Of a stretch of 64,000 nt of DNA, positions 42,538 to 52,968 are shown piece after piece. The first letter of the stretch is position 1, and every line of letters starts with the position of its first letter. Under the pieces are notes generated by a model. The model worked only from the letters and a program-made list of their open reading frames with translations. It ran no database searches and was not told where the DNA came from. The DNA lies in NCBI RefSeq assembly GCF_002127585.1, contig NZ_NEGZ01000030.1, forward strand, positions 1 through 64,000, written 5' to 3'. Made by a program: the position numbers and the translations under genes. This stretch comes from Janthinobacterium sp. GW458P (lineage in GTDB: Bacteria; Pseudomonadota; Gammaproteobacteria; Burkholderiales; Burkholderiaceae_D).

Positions 42538-44010
42538 TTAGAAATTAAAATAAAGAAATTCAGAAATGCCACGCGTTTCACTAATCGCCAGCAAAAGTAA
42601 ACAAAGGATCAACAGCGCCCCCAAGGCGATATTGCCGCCCTGGCCGGACAGGCGCTGTTCCTGTGCACGCAAAATGCCCCGGCCCAACAGGTCGTAGGCA
42701 TTTGGCGTCAAAAAGGCAATGGCCGCACAGGCCAGCAACCACAACAGGCAGGTCTGCAGCGCCATAATCCTGTCGGTTCCCAGCATCGCCATCTGCATCG
42801 CCGGCGTCAGGGTGCCGCCGCCCATGGCTTGTAGCACATCCAGCGCCACCTCCACGGAACTGGCACGGAAAAAGACCCACGCCAAAACGACCGCCAGGAA
42901 AGTGGCGATGCCGCCCGCTACACGTATCGGCAGATTGCTGCGTCCACCAAGAACATGGCGTAGCGCATGATTAACAATCAGATAAATACCGTGCAGCATG
43001 CCCCAGACGAGAAAAGTCCAATTGGCGCCATGCCACAATCCACCGAGCAGCATGGTCAGGAACAGATTACGATAACGCTGGAAGGCGCCTTCGCGATTCC
43101 CCCCTAAGGGAATGTACAGATAATCGCGCAGGAAAGTGGACAGCGTGATGTGCCAGCGTCGCCAGAAATCGATGATGGACGCCGCCTTGTACGGCGAGTT
43201 GAAATTGATGGGCAGTACGATGCCAAACATATAGGACAGGCCGTATGCCATATCGGAATAGGCGGAAAAGTCGAAATACAACTGGAAGGTGTATGCCAGA
43301 GCTCCGGCCCAGGCTTCCAGCATGCTCAAGTTCTGGTGGTGCGCATCGAAGACCGGTGCGACATAGCGAGCCACGCCGTCAGCCAAGATCACTTTCTTGA
43401 ACAGGCCGATGGTGAAGAACGTCAGGCCGATGACGATGCGCCCCCGCCGCAGCACGTGCGATTCCGGCTGTGAAAATTGCGGCATCATATCTTTATGATG
43501 CAGAATGGGGCCAGCAATCAGGTGAGGGAAATACGTGACAAACAAGCCATAACTTTCCGGTTGGTACTCTTTGACTTTGCCGGCATGACAATCCACCAGA
43601 TACGCAATCTGCGTAAACGTGAAGAATGATATGCCGATCGGCAACACGATGCCGATCGGCGTCAGCGGCGCCCCGGTCAGGGCCGCTATATTTTCTATAA
43701 GAAAATCAAAATATTTAAAAAAGATCAGCAGGGAAAGGTTGAAAACGAGTCCGCAGACTAGCCACGTCTTCGCACGGCGACGCAGGCCCCGCTCATAGAG
43801 CTGTGAAATCCGGCGTCCAACCGCAAAGTTGACACAGACGGACAAGGCTAGCAACGGCAGGAAACGAATATCCCAATAGCAATAAAATGCGATCGAAGCC
43901 AGCAGCAAAAAAATAATCGACAGGCGTAAAGAATGCTTTGATAGAACAAAATATCCCAACAGGGCCAATGGCAAAAAGATCAAAAAGAAAGCAAATGAAT
44001 TAAATAGCAC
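42538..44010 (-). CDS. MBOAT family O-acyltransferase (AlgI-like)
   Basis: A 490-residue multi-pass membrane protein with the full AlgI pattern: FFKYFDFLIENI, LPIGISFFTFTQIAYLVD, YFPHLIAGPILHHKDMMPQF, YFDFSAYSDMAYGLSYMFGI, DFWRRWHITLSTFLRDYLYIPLGGNR and the catalytic-His segment LGGLWHGANWTF. It passes acyl groups, usually acetyl, across the inner membrane to the SGNH partner encoded next. Translation starts at GTG 44010 behind AGGAAG. The region 44011-44248 before it contains no gene and must hold the promoter; no clear element was recognised. Confidence 0.93.
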   Translation of the reverse strand: MLFNSFAFFLIFLPLALLGYFVLSKHSLRLSIIFLLLASIAFYCYWDIRFLPLLALSVCVNFAVGRRISQLYERGLRRRAKTWLVCGLVFNLSLLIFFKYFDFLIENIAALTGAPLTPIGIVLPIGISFFTFTQIAYLVDCHAGKVKEYQPESYGLFVTYFPHLIAGPILHHKDMMPQFSQPESHVLRRGRIVIGLTFFTIGLFKKVILADGVARYVAPVFDAHHQNLSMLEAWAGALAYTFQLYFDFSAYSDMAYGLSYMFGIVLPINFNSPYKAASIIDFWRRWHITLSTFLRDYLYIPLGGNREGAFQRYRNLFLTMLLGGLWHGANWTFLVWGMLHGIYLIVNHALRHVLGGRSNLPIRVAGGIATFLAVVLAWVFFRASSVEVALDVLQAMGGGTLTPAMQMAMLGTDRIMALQTCLLWLLACAAIAFLTPNAYDLLGRGILRAQEQRLSGQGGNIALGALLILCLLLLAISETRGISEFLYFNF

Positions 44011-44248
44011 CGCGTCTTCCTACAGGTAATAGATTGGTGCGCAGGGGATTATTGATGGTCTGACATACTTCTGACTGGCTCGGAATCGCCAAGCCGGCAG
44101 GAAAAGACCGAAGGCCGGAGCGATCTCGAAATCAGTACTGCACATGTTCCCTTTACCGCCCACAACGAGTAGCGGGCTAGCGCATGGCTGCCGTTTTGCG
44201 GTCCCCGCCTGACGCGGCCCGCTACACTTCACAATACTCTCCTCAGCC

Positions 44249-44995
44249 TCATTTAGCATCCTGCACATTGCCAGCCGCGCACTTGCCGCGGCGGCGCGCC
44301 ACTATCAGCAGCAATCCCGCCATGAGCATGCCAAACGTTCCCGGCTCGGGCACGGCGCTGATCGTAAATACCTGAATCGCGCCAAAGGTCACGTCGTTGG
44401 CATGCCAGGTGGAGCCATCGAGCAAACTGACGCCGGTCGATGGCAGCCCACGATAGTTATAGGTATACAGGAAAGAACTGCCGCCATGCGTGAGGTCTTG
44501 CGGCACATACAAATCGTGCCCGTAGCCGAATGTAGGGCCGTAATCGGGCTGGTTGTAGGTCTGGTCCTTGCCGATACCGTCCCCGTTGAAATACTGCTTC
44601 AGTTGCGGCAGCATGAAGCCGGCCGTCAGATTGAACAGGAAAGCCGTGCGCTGGCTGTCGTCCATGGTGACATGCGTGCCATCGGTGGAACTCCAGCTTT
44701 GCGGATTGTAGCCGCCCACCAGCCACGTCTTGCCCGATGAATTCGTGGCCTCCATGACGGAAAACGTGCGCCCCTTGCCATCGGAGGCCTTGTGAAAATC
44801 GAGCGCAGTGTCGCTCGCCGCCTTGCTGTAAATATTCGTCAGCGCCAGGCGGCCTTCGCCAAGCCAGGTTTCCAACTGCGCCTGATAAGCAGGAGACAGC
44901 AGCGTCGAGCCGGAGGCCGCCTGCGCTCCCATGCAAAAAAACAGGCCGGCTGACGCCAGCGCCAGACTACTTGCTACTCTGAATTTGTTTTGCAT
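44249..44995 (-). CDS. PEP-CTERM protein with TLDc-like domain
   Basis: A 248-residue exported protein: signal peptide at 1-26 (ending GAQA), then a domain over about residues 35-210 that follows the TLDc pattern: a Ser-x-Asp-like DTALDFHKASDGKGRTF, WLVGGYNPQSWSS, RTAFLFNL, GPTFGYGHDLYV and FGAIQVFTI. The C-terminus has VPEPGTFGMLMAGLLLIV, RRR and an unusually long polar tail of 14 residues. TLDc is best known from eukaryotic OXR1-type proteins; its bacterial role is unclear. The start is supported by GAGGTAAGG. A single-gene unit; the upstream 124 bases are AT-rich and contain likely -10 hexamers such as TTATAT. Confidence 0.83.
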   Translation of the reverse strand: MQNKFRVASSLALASAGLFFCMGAQAASGSTLLSPAYQAQLETWLGEGRLALTNIYSKAASDTALDFHKASDGKGRTFSVMEATNSSGKTWLVGGYNPQSWSSTDGTHVTMDDSQRTAFLFNLTAGFMLPQLKQYFNGDGIGKDQTYNQPDYGPTFGYGHDLYVPQDLTHGGSSFLYTYNYRGLPSTGVSLLDGSTWHANDVTFGAIQVFTISAVPEPGTFGMLMAGLLLIVARRRGKCAAGNVQDAK

Positions 44996-45119
44996 ACCTT
45001 ACCTCTACTGTCAGTATTTTTAGTACCGGCGTATTTTCCGGTTGCCAAATATAACACGATGGATAATGTTTTTATATTTATTATTTAGATACTAGTATGC
45101 AATATTTCACAGCAGAAAT

Positions 45120-45512
45120 TCAGCCGGGCAGCACCGCCGTCACTTCGATCTCGACCTTCGCCCTGTCCTCGATCAGACCGGCCACCTGCACGGCCGTCAT
45201 GGCCGGAAAATGTTTACCGATGATTTCCCTGTAAGCAACGCCAATATGTGGATATGCCGCCACATATTCCTTCTTGTCCAGCACATACCAGTTCATGCGC
45301 ACGATATGCTCGGGCAGGGCGCCCGCCTCGGCCAGCACGGCGACGATATTCTGCAGGGCCTGGCGCACCTGCCCCGCAAAATCGTCCGTCTGGAACTGGC
45401 CCTGCGCATCCCAGCCTATCATGCCGCTGACGTACACCGTGCGTCCGCTCGCGGCGATGCCGTTCGCATAGCCGCGCGGCCTTGCCCAGCCGGGCGGTTG
45501 TAAAACTTGCAT
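45120..45512 (-). CDS. RidA/YjgF family protein, likely enamine deaminase of the 2-aminobenzoate operon
   Basis: A 130-residue member of the Rid superfamily (VYVSGMIGWDAQGQF, QALQNIVAVLAEAGA, IVRMNWYVLDKKEY, KVEIEVTAVLPG). The Arg that RidA uses to bind the imine carboxylate (PARS in E. coli) is Met in PAMTAVQ, so it belongs to another Rid subgroup and may take a different substrate. It is the last gene of the CoA-dependent 2-aminobenzoate operon. The pathway's first ring product is an enamine-type CoA thioester that must lose ammonia, a reaction suited to Rid proteins; this is inference. The start ATG at 45512 follows GAGGAAAG, better than the ATG at 45542 that overlaps the preceding stop. 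Confidence 0.85.
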   Translation of the reverse strand: MQVLQPPGWARPRGYANGIAASGRTVYVSGMIGWDAQGQFQTDDFAGQVRQALQNIVAVLAEAGALPEHIVRMNWYVLDKKEYVAAYPHIGVAYREIIGKHFPAMTAVQVAGLIEDRAKVEIEVTAVLPG

Positions 45513-45538
45513 ATTGCTTTCCTCGTTGTTCATGCGGT

Positions 45539-46690
45539 TCATGCGTCCCCCGTCTCGCGCAGCAGTTCGCGCGCGATGATCAGCTGCTGCACCTCGCTGG
45601 CGCCCTCATAGATGCGCAAGGCGCGGATTTCGCGGTACAGGCATTCGACCGGGTGCCCGCTGACCACCCCCAGGCCGCCAAAAAGTTGCACAGCAGCATC
45701 AATCACCTGCTGCGCCGTCTCGGTGGCCGTCAGCTTGGCCATGGCCGCCTCCTTCGTCACCTTGCGGCCCTGGTCGCGCTGCCAGGCGGCGCGGTAGGTG
45801 AGCAGCGCGGCCGCGTCGATGCCGGTGGCCATCTGCGCCAGCCTGGCCTGCGTCAGCTGGAAATCCGCCAGCGTCTGGCCGAACATCTGGCGCTTTGTCG
45901 CGTGGCGCAGCGCTTCATCAAACGCGCGCCGCGCAAAGCCCAGCGCGGCGGCAGCCACCGAGGTACGGAAAATATCCAAAGTCGCCATCGCCACCTTGAA
46001 GCCCTGCCCTGCCTCGCCCAGGCGCTGCGACACGGGCACGCGGCAGTTGGCGAAGCGCAGCCGGGCCAGCGGATGCGGCGCGATGACGGCGATGCGTTCG
46101 GCGATTTCCAGCCCGGGATTGTCGGCGTCGACGATGAAGGCGCTGATGCCGCGCGCGCCCGGCGCCTCGCCCGTGCGGGCGAAGACCACATAAAAGTCGG
46201 CGATGCCGCCGTTCGAGATCCACGTCTTTTCGCCGTCGAGCACATAGTCGTCGCCGTCGCGGCGCGCCGCGCACGCCATGGCCGCCACGTCGGAGCCTGC
46301 CTGCGGCTCGGACAGGGCAAAGGCGGCGATGCGCTTGCCGCTGGCCACGTCGGGCAGGTAGCGCGCCTTGTTCCCGGCGCTGCCGAACAGGCCGATGGCG
46401 CCCGAACCGAGTCCCTGCATGGCGAAAGCGAAATCGGCCAGCCCATTGTGACGCGCCAGGGTTTCGCGGATCAGACAGATGGCGCGCGTGTCGATCCTGC
46501 CATCGATGCCGGTGGCATGCGCGAGCCAGCCGCCCTGCCCTAATTGGGCCACCAGCGCGCGGCAAGCCGCGTCGACGTCGGCGCCGTGCGCGTCGTCCAG
46601 GTGCGCATCGGCCCAGGCATCGAGTTCGCGTTCAAGTTCCGCATGGCGCGCCTCGAAAAACGGCCATTCCAGATAGCTGGTGTCGCGCAT
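45539..46690 (-). CDS. Acyl-CoA dehydrogenase family protein
   Basis: A 383-residue flavoprotein. Family signatures are [15 protein letters not shown] (FAD/substrate loop, about 130-145), [26 protein letters not shown] and the C-terminal [20 protein letters not shown], whose Glu lies at the usual catalytic-base position. It would oxidise an alicyclic acyl-CoA formed after ring reduction in 2-aminobenzoate breakdown, passing electrons to ETF. ATG at 46690 follows GAGGG, one base after the stop of the enoyl-CoA hydratase gene. It is slightly shorter at the N-terminus than usual but complete. Confidence 0.92.
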   Translation of the reverse strand: MRDTSYLEWPFFEARHAELERELDAWADAHLDDAHGADVDAACRALVAQLGQGGWLAHATGIDGRIDTRAICLIRETLARHNGLADFAFAMQGLGSGAIGLFGSAGNKARYLPDVASGKRIAAFALSEPQAGSDVAAMACAARRDGDDYVLDGEKTWISNGGIADFYVVFARTGEAPGARGISAFIVDADNPGLEIAERIAVIAPHPLARLRFANCRVPVSQRLGEAGQGFKVAMATLDIFRTSVAAAALGFARRAFDEALRHATKRQMFGQTLADFQLTQARLAQMATGIDAAALLTYRAAWQRDQGRKVTKEAAMAKLTATETAQQVIDAAVQLFGGLGVVSGHPVECLYREIRALRIYEGASEVQQLIIARELLRETGDA

Positions 46691-46691
46691 C

Positions 46692-47546
<855 letters not shown>

Positions 47547-47548
47547 GC

Positions 47549-48070
47549 TCAGTCCTTTAGAGGGGTGTTATTCAACTGCTGCTTCATGTGCGACAGCAGG
47601 TCGATCAATTGGTTTTTGTCGTCCGGCGTCACGCCGTGCAGCAGTTCGGCGATCCAGCCTTCATGCACGCGCGCCATCTCGTCGAAGGCGCGCCGGCCCG
47701 CTGGCGTCAGCTTGACGCTGTACGAGCGGCGGTCTTTCGGGTCGACCACGCGCGCCACCAGCTTTTCCTGCTCCAGCTGGTCGGTGATGCCCGTGATATT
47801 GCCGCCCGTGACCATCATGCGCCTGGACAGCTCGCCCATGCGCAAACCTTCGGGGAAGCGCTCGAGCTGCGCCATCAGGTCGAAGCGGGGCAAGGTGATG
47901 CCGAAGGTGGCGCGCAAGCGCGTGCGCACCTCGTTTTCGATTTTTACCGTGCATGACAGCATGCGCAGCCACAGCTTGAGCGACTGGTGGTGGTCCTGCG
48001 TCAGCCGGCTGGCCAGGTCCAGCACGGGTTCGTCCTGCACATTGTCGGGTTCTTTGTCCATGATCTTCAT
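47549..48070 (-). CDS. MarR family transcriptional regulator
   Basis: A 173-residue regulator with a winged helix: [48 protein letters not shown] is the helix-turn-helix part (given here by its pattern [15 protein letters not shown]), and [14 protein letters not shown] is the wing. It is encoded inside the 2-aminobenzoate operon and probably represses it at the palindrome 52915-52934, released by a CoA thioester or the acid. Two start codons are possible: ATG 48070 (taken) or ATG 48061; the first overlaps no motif but lies five bases after the SDR stop. Confidence 0.9.
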   Translation of the reverse strand: MKIMDKEPDNVQDEPVLDLASRLTQDHHQSLKLWLRMLSCTVKIENEVRTRLRATFGITLPRFDLMAQLERFPEGLRMGELSRRMMVTGGNITGITDQLEQEKLVARVVDPKDRRSYSVKLTPAGRRAFDEMARVHEGWIAELLHGVTPDDKNQLIDLLSHMKQQLNNTPLKD

Positions 48071-48074
48071 TCGG

Positions 48075-48875
48075 TTACATGACTTCGCCGCCGGCGACGG
48101 CGATCGATTGTCCATTCATTGCCGACGACGCGGGCAGGCATAGCCAGGCCACCGCATCGGCCACTTCCTGCGGCTGCACCAGCCGCTGCTGCGGATTGGC
48201 CGCTGCCAGCTCCGCGCGCGCCGCGTCTTCGCCGCGCCGCGTCTTGCGCACGATGTTCTGCACGGCCTGCGCCACCATGTCCGTTTCCGTGTAGCCGGGG
48301 CAGACGGCGTTGACGGTGATGCCGCGCGGCGCCGCTTCCAGCGCCAGCGCGCGCGTCAGGCCGATCACGCCATGCTTGGCGGCGACATAGGCGCTGACAT
48401 AGCGATAACCCTTCAGGCCCGCCGTCGACGCCACGTTGACGATGCGCCCCCAGCCCGCTTCCAGCATGGCCGGCATGGCGGCATGGCAGCAGTGGAACAC
48501 GCCCGTCAGGTTCACGGCCAGCATCTGCTGCCAGATGGCGGCGTCCGTCTTGCCGAATGGCGCCGCATGCGCCTGGCCCGCGTTATTGATCAGGATATCG
48601 ACGCGGCCGAAATGCGCGGCCGCCTGCGCGAAGCCCGCCTGCACGGATGCTTCCACGGCCACGTCGAGCACGCAGATGGCCACCCGACCCGCATGGCCCG
48701 CCTCTTCCAGCTGCATGCGCGCGCGCGCCAGCCGCGCGCCATCGCGCCCGGCCAGGGTGACCCTGGCGCCCGCGTCCAGCAAGGCGCCCGCGCAAGCAAG
48801 GCCGATGCCGCTGCCGGCGCCCGTCACCAGCGCGTGCTTGCCGGCCAATGCCCCGTCCAGTTGTTCCTTGCTCAT
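48075..48875 (-). CDS. SDR family oxidoreductase (3-hydroxyacyl-CoA/hydroxybutyrate dehydrogenase-like)
   Basis: A 266-residue classical short-chain dehydrogenase: cofactor site TGAGSGIG (residues 18-25), structural NNAG (about 96-99), catalytic Ser in VASTAGLKG and YVSAYVAAKHG with Tyr and Lys, PGYTETDM after them. The closest known pattern is 3-hydroxybutyrate dehydrogenase. In this operon it should oxidise a hydroxyacyl-CoA formed after hydration, giving a thiolase or ring-opening substrate. It follows the fused monooxygenase/reductase gene by one base; SD AAGGA precedes the ATG. Confidence 0.9.
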   Translation of the reverse strand: MSKEQLDGALAGKHALVTGAGSGIGLACAGALLDAGARVTLAGRDGARLARARMQLEEAGHAGRVAICVLDVAVEASVQAGFAQAAAHFGRVDILINNAGQAHAAPFGKTDAAIWQQMLAVNLTGVFHCCHAAMPAMLEAGWGRIVNVASTAGLKGYRYVSAYVAAKHGVIGLTRALALEAAPRGITVNAVCPGYTETDMVAQAVQNIVRKTRRGEDAARAELAAANPQQRLVQPQEVADAVAWLCLPASSAMNGQSIAVAGGEVM

Positions 48876-48876
48876 G

Positions 48877-51252
48877 TCATCCTTCCAGCAGCCGCGCGGC
48901 CACCTGTTGCGGGGTGAGGCCCGTATTGGCGGCGGCCAGCTGGCGTTCGCGCTGCAGATTGCGTTCCAGCTGCTGCTGGCCCGGCCGGTACTGTTTCGGC
49001 CAGACTGCTGCCCCGCCGCTGTAGCCGATGCGCGCCATTTCCGTCAGGGTCCAGGCCGGGTTGGCCAAGTGCGGACGGCCCACGGCGCACAAGTCGGCGC
49101 GCCCGGCGGCGATGATGCTGTTGGCGTGGTCGGCTTCGAAGATGGAGCCGACGGCCATGCTGGCGATGCCCGCCTCGTTGCGCACGCGGTCGGCGAACGG
49201 CGCCTGGAACATGCGCCCGTACACAGGCTGTTCGAGCTTGCTGACCTGGCCCGAGGAACAGTCGATCAGGTCCGCGCCCGCAGCCTTGAACAGGCGCGCG
49301 ATGCGCACCGCGTCATCGGGCGTGATGCCGCCTTCGACCCAGTCGTGGGCCGAGATGCGCACGCTCATCGGCTTGTCCTGCGGCCAGGCGGCGCGCATGG
49401 CGCGGAACACGCGCAAGGGATAGCGGCAGCGGTTTTCCAGGCTGCCGCCATAGTCGTCCGTGCGGCGGTTGGTCAGCGGCGAGATAAAGCTCGACAGCAG
49501 ATAGCCGTGCGCGCAATGCAGTTCCAGCCAGTCGAAACCGGCAACGGCGGCGCCCAGCGTGGCGCGCACGAAATCCTGCTCGACGCGCGCCAGGTCGCTT
49601 TCCGTGGCCGCGCGCGCCAGCTGCGACACGCCGGCCAGGTACTGCTGTTCGGAAGCGGAGATCAGCGGCCAGTTCCCCTCCTTCAAGGGCAGGTCAATAC
49701 CGTCCCACATGGGCCGCGTCGAGCCTTTCGCGCCCGCGTGGCCCAGCTGCAGGGCAATCTTCGCGTCGCTGTTGGCATGCACGAACTCGACGATGCGCCG
49801 CCACGCCTGCGTGTGCGCTTCGCTATACATGCCGGGGCAGGCGGGCGTGATGCGCGCATCGGCCGAGACGCACGTCATCTCGGCAAACACGAGGCCGGCG
49901 CCCCCCATGGCGCGCGCGCCCAGGTGCATCAGGTGGTAGTCGCCGGCCACGCCGTCGACGGCGCTGTACTGCGCCATCGGCGAGACGGCAATGCGATTTT
50001 TCAGCAGCGCGCCGCGCAGCTTGAACGGCGTGAGCATGGGTGGCAAAGCCTGGTCCGGCAGCTCCAGGCCGGCCTGCTCGCCGGCGCGCCGCGCCAGCCA
50101 GCGTTCGTAGTCGGCCACGTAGGCGGGATCGCGCAGGCGCAGGTTTTCATGCGAAATGCGCTGGCTGCGCGTGAGCATGGAATAGGCGAATTGCGGCGCC
50201 TCCATGGCGCTGTAGCGCTCGACGTTTTCAAACCATTCCATGGAATTGCGCGCCGCGCTCTGGATTTTGAGCACCTCGACGGCGCGCACCTGCTGGTAGG
50301 CGGCCAGGGCGGCGGTGCTGTCGCCGTGCTGGCCAAAGCAGCGCGCCAGCTCGATCGCGTCTTCCAGCGCCAGCTTGGTGCCCGAACCGATCGAGTAATG
50401 CGCCGTGTGGGCCGCGTCGCCCATCAGCACCACGGGCACGCCATCCTGGTGATGTACCCATTGCCGGCAAACGATGCGGGGGAAGGTGATCCACTGCGCC
50501 GAGCCGCGCAAATGCGGCGAGTTGCTCAGCAAACCGTGGCCGTCGAGTTCCCCGGCGAACAGGGCTTCGCAAAAGGCGATGCCCTCTTGCTGGCTCATGG
50601 CATCGAGCCCTGCGGCGCGCCAGACGCTTTCCGGCGTCTCGACGATGAAGGTCGAGGTCTCGCCGTCATACTGGTAGATATGCGCCTGGAACCAGCCGTA
50701 TTGCGTCTGGCGGAAGGCAAACGTGAACGCCGCGAATTTCTTGCGCGTCCCCAGCCAGACGAAGCGGCAATGGCGCTGGTCGATCTCGGGCTGGTAGCTG
50801 GCCGCATAGCGCGTGCGGATGCGGCTGTTCAAGCCGTCGCTGGCAATCACCAGGTCCGCGCCGTACTGCTTCGCGATGGCCTGGTCATCCTGCACTTCCG
50901 TCTCGAACAGCAGCTGCACGCCAAGCTCCTCGCAGCGGGCCTGCAGGATATTGAGCAGGCGCTTGCGGCCGATGCCGCAAAAGCCATGGCCGCCCGAGCG
51001 CACGGTTTCGCCCTTGAAGTGGATCTCGATGTCGTCCCAGTGGTTGAACGCCTGCAGGATGGCGCGCGCCGTCGGCTCGTCGGCGCCGGCCAGGTTGCCC
51101 AGGGTCTGATCGGAAAACACCACGCCCCAGCCAAACGTGTCATACGGGCGGTTGCGCTCGATGACCGTGATGCGGTGATCCGGGTTCTGCTTTTTCATGA
51201 GCAGGCTGAAATACAGGCCGGCGGGACCGCCGCCGATGCAGACAATATTCAT
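48877..51252 (-). CDS. Fused flavin monooxygenase / Old-Yellow-Enzyme reductase acting on 2-aminobenzoyl-CoA (or salicylyl-CoA)
   Basis: A 791-residue two-domain flavoprotein. Residues 1-390 form a PHBH-type monooxygenase: [13 protein letters not shown] at 6-18, [14 protein letters not shown] near 155, and [22 protein letters not shown] at about 280-300. Residues 400-775 form an OYE-type reductase: [55 protein letters not shown] and [17 protein letters not shown]. This fusion is the hallmark of 2-aminobenzoyl-CoA monooxygenase/reductase of Azoarcus evansii, which hydroxylates and reduces the ring in one step; databases also call it salicylyl-CoA 5-hydroxylase/oxidoreductase. The substrate choice rests on the operon. 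It overlaps the ligase gene by four bases. Confidence 0.92.
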   Translation of the reverse strand: MNIVCIGGGPAGLYFSLLMKKQNPDHRITVIERNRPYDTFGWGVVFSDQTLGNLAGADEPTARAILQAFNHWDDIEIHFKGETVRSGGHGFCGIGRKRLLNILQARCEELGVQLLFETEVQDDQAIAKQYGADLVIASDGLNSRIRTRYAASYQPEIDQRHCRFVWLGTRKKFAAFTFAFRQTQYGWFQAHIYQYDGETSTFIVETPESVWRAAGLDAMSQQEGIAFCEALFAGELDGHGLLSNSPHLRGSAQWITFPRIVCRQWVHHQDGVPVVLMGDAAHTAHYSIGSGTKLALEDAIELARCFGQHGDSTAALAAYQQVRAVEVLKIQSAARNSMEWFENVERYSAMEAPQFAYSMLTRSQRISHENLRLRDPAYVADYERWLARRAGEQAGLELPDQALPPMLTPFKLRGALLKNRIAVSPMAQYSAVDGVAGDYHLMHLGARAMGGAGLVFAEMTCVSADARITPACPGMYSEAHTQAWRRIVEFVHANSDAKIALQLGHAGAKGSTRPMWDGIDLPLKEGNWPLISASEQQYLAGVSQLARAATESDLARVEQDFVRATLGAAVAGFDWLELHCAHGYLLSSFISPLTNRRTDDYGGSLENRCRYPLRVFRAMRAAWPQDKPMSVRISAHDWVEGGITPDDAVRIARLFKAAGADLIDCSSGQVSKLEQPVYGRMFQAPFADRVRNEAGIASMAVGSIFEADHANSIIAAGRADLCAVGRPHLANPAWTLTEMARIGYSGGAAVWPKQYRPGQQQLERNLQRERQLAAANTGLTPQQVAARLLEG

Positions 51253-52868
51253 GGGGCGTCCGTGCGAAGTTTGAAGCGCTGCAGCTTGCCCGTTTCCGTG
51301 CGCGGCAAGGCGGCAAGAAAATGGATGGCGCGCGGGTATTTATAGGGGGCGATCTGCTGGCGCACGAATTCCTGCAATTCGGCCGCCAGCGCCTCGCCGG
51401 GCTGGAAACCGTCCTTCAGCACCACGTGCGCCTCGACAATCTGGCCCCGTTCGGCATCGGCGCGCCCGACCACGCCGCATTCGGCCACGGCCGGGTGGCG
51501 CAGCAGCGCCTCTTCCACTTCCGGCCCGGCGATGTTGTAGCCGGCCGAGACGATCATGTCGTCGCTGCGCGAGCGGTAATAGAAATAGCCGTCGCGGTCC
51601 ATTTCGAAGGTGTCGCCCGTCAGGTTCCAGCCGTTCTGCACGTACTCGCGCTGGCGCGGATCGGCCAGGTAGCGGCAGCCGGTGGGGCCTTGCACGGCCA
51701 GACGACCCGTCGCGCCTGGCGGCTGCGGCACGCCGGCGTCGTCGACGATGCACGCCTGGTAGCCTGGAATGGCCTTGCCGATGGCGCCGCGGCGGATACC
51801 CTCGCCCGTGGCCGATATGAAGATGTGCAGCATCTCGGTGGCGCCAATGCCGTCCGTCATGGCCAGTCCCGTCGCCGCTTGCCAGGCGTCGCGCGTGGCC
51901 AGCGGCAGCGCCTCGCCGGCCGACACGCACAGGCGCAGGCTGCGCAAGTCGTGCTGCGCGGCCAGGGGCGCCATCTGGCGGTAAAACGTGGGCGCCGTGA
52001 AGCAGATCGTGGCTTGATAGGTGCCGATGGCGCGCAGCAGGGCCTCGGGCGTGAGTTTTTCCAGCAGTACGGTGGCCGCGCCAAAGCGCAGGGGGAACAG
52101 CAGCAGGCCGCCCAGGCCAAAGGTGAAGGCCAATGGCGGCGTGCCGATGAAGATGTCGTCGGCGCGCACCTGCAGCATGGAGCGGGGAAAGCAGTCGCAG
52201 ATGGCCAGCAGGTCACGGTGCATGTGCATGGTTCCCTTGGGCACGCCCGTCGTGCCCGACGTAAAGCTGATCAGGCAGACGTCGTCGGCCGCCGTATCGC
52301 ATGCCGCAAAAGGTGCGGCATGGGTCGCCATGCGCCGCTCCAGCTCGGCGCCATCGGCGCCAAAGCACAGCATGGCCGGCAGGCCAGACAAGCCGTCGAG
52401 CTCTCCGCGCAAGCCTTGCGCGCACAGCACGGCGTTGACCTCGGCCTTGGCGAGAATGGTCGACAGTTCGCGCGCGCGCAGCAGCGGCATGGTGGGCACG
52501 GCGATGCAGCCGGCCTTCAGCACGGCCAGCAGGCTGGCGGCCATCATCGGCGTATTCGCGCCGCGCAGCAGCACGCGGTTGCCGGGAATCAGGCCCAGGT
52601 CGGCGCGCAGCACGTGGGCGATGCGGTCGACCTGCCGCGCCAGCTGCGCATAGCTCCAGCGCTGGCCGTCGGCATGGATGGCAATGCGCTCGCCGCCGCC
52701 GTTGGCCACGGCCGCATCAAGCAGCGCGGCGACGCAATTGAGGCGCGCCGGGTACTGCAGCTCGGGCAGGTCAAAGCACAGCTGCGGCCAGAGTGCGCGC
52801 GGCGGCAGGTGCGCGCGCGCAAAGTCGTCATGGGGAGAGGCGGTGGAACCCGATAGATCGCTGTTCAT
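51249..52868 (-). CDS. Benzoate-CoA ligase family enzyme, probably 2-aminobenzoate-CoA ligase
   Basis: A 539-residue AMP-forming acyl-CoA synthetase of the benzoate/2-aminobenzoate ligase group: [18 protein letters not shown] (P-loop) near residue 200, [13 protein letters not shown] near 335, [36 protein letters not shown] (written by motif: [20 protein letters not shown]) and the final [15 protein letters not shown] with the catalytic Lys. It activates the aromatic acid to its CoA thioester and is the first gene of the operon. The ATG at 52868 follows AGGA. Benzoate or salicylate cannot be excluded as substrate. Confidence 0.9.
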   Translation of the reverse strand: MNSDLSGSTASPHDDFARAHLPPRALWPQLCFDLPELQYPARLNCVAALLDAAVANGGGERIAIHADGQRWSYAQLARQVDRIAHVLRADLGLIPGNRVLLRGANTPMMAASLLAVLKAGCIAVPTMPLLRARELSTILAKAEVNAVLCAQGLRGELDGLSGLPAMLCFGADGAELERRMATHAAPFAACDTAADDVCLISFTSGTTGVPKGTMHMHRDLLAICDCFPRSMLQVRADDIFIGTPPLAFTFGLGGLLLFPLRFGAATVLLEKLTPEALLRAIGTYQATICFTAPTFYRQMAPLAAQHDLRSLRLCVSAGEALPLATRDAWQAATGLAMTDGIGATEMLHIFISATGEGIRRGAIGKAIPGYQACIVDDAGVPQPPGATGRLAVQGPTGCRYLADPRQREYVQNGWNLTGDTFEMDRDGYFYYRSRSDDMIVSAGYNIAGPEVEEALLRHPAVAECGVVGRADAERGQIVEAHVVLKDGFQPGEALAAELQEFVRQQIAPYKYPRAIHFLAALPRTETGKLQRFKLRTDAP

Positions 52869-52914
52869 GCTGATCCTGACTGGTGGCGGGCATGGGAACA
52901 TGCTCCGGAAGCAG

Positions 52915-52945
52915 ATACTTTAAACCTAAAGTATTTTTCCGGCAA
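52915..52945 (-). promoter_or_regulatory. Promoter and MarR-type operator of the 2-aminobenzoate operon
   Basis: A perfect inverted repeat ATACTTTAaaccTAAAGTAT spans 52915-52934. On the minus strand TTGCCG (52945-52940) and TAAAGT (52922-52917) are 17 bases apart, so the repeat covers the spacer and the -10. The ligase ATG is about 47 bases away. The MarR protein encoded at 47549-48070 is the natural candidate for binding. Confidence 0.65.
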
Positions 52946-52968
52946 GCAGAAAACCCCGTCATGCGTGC

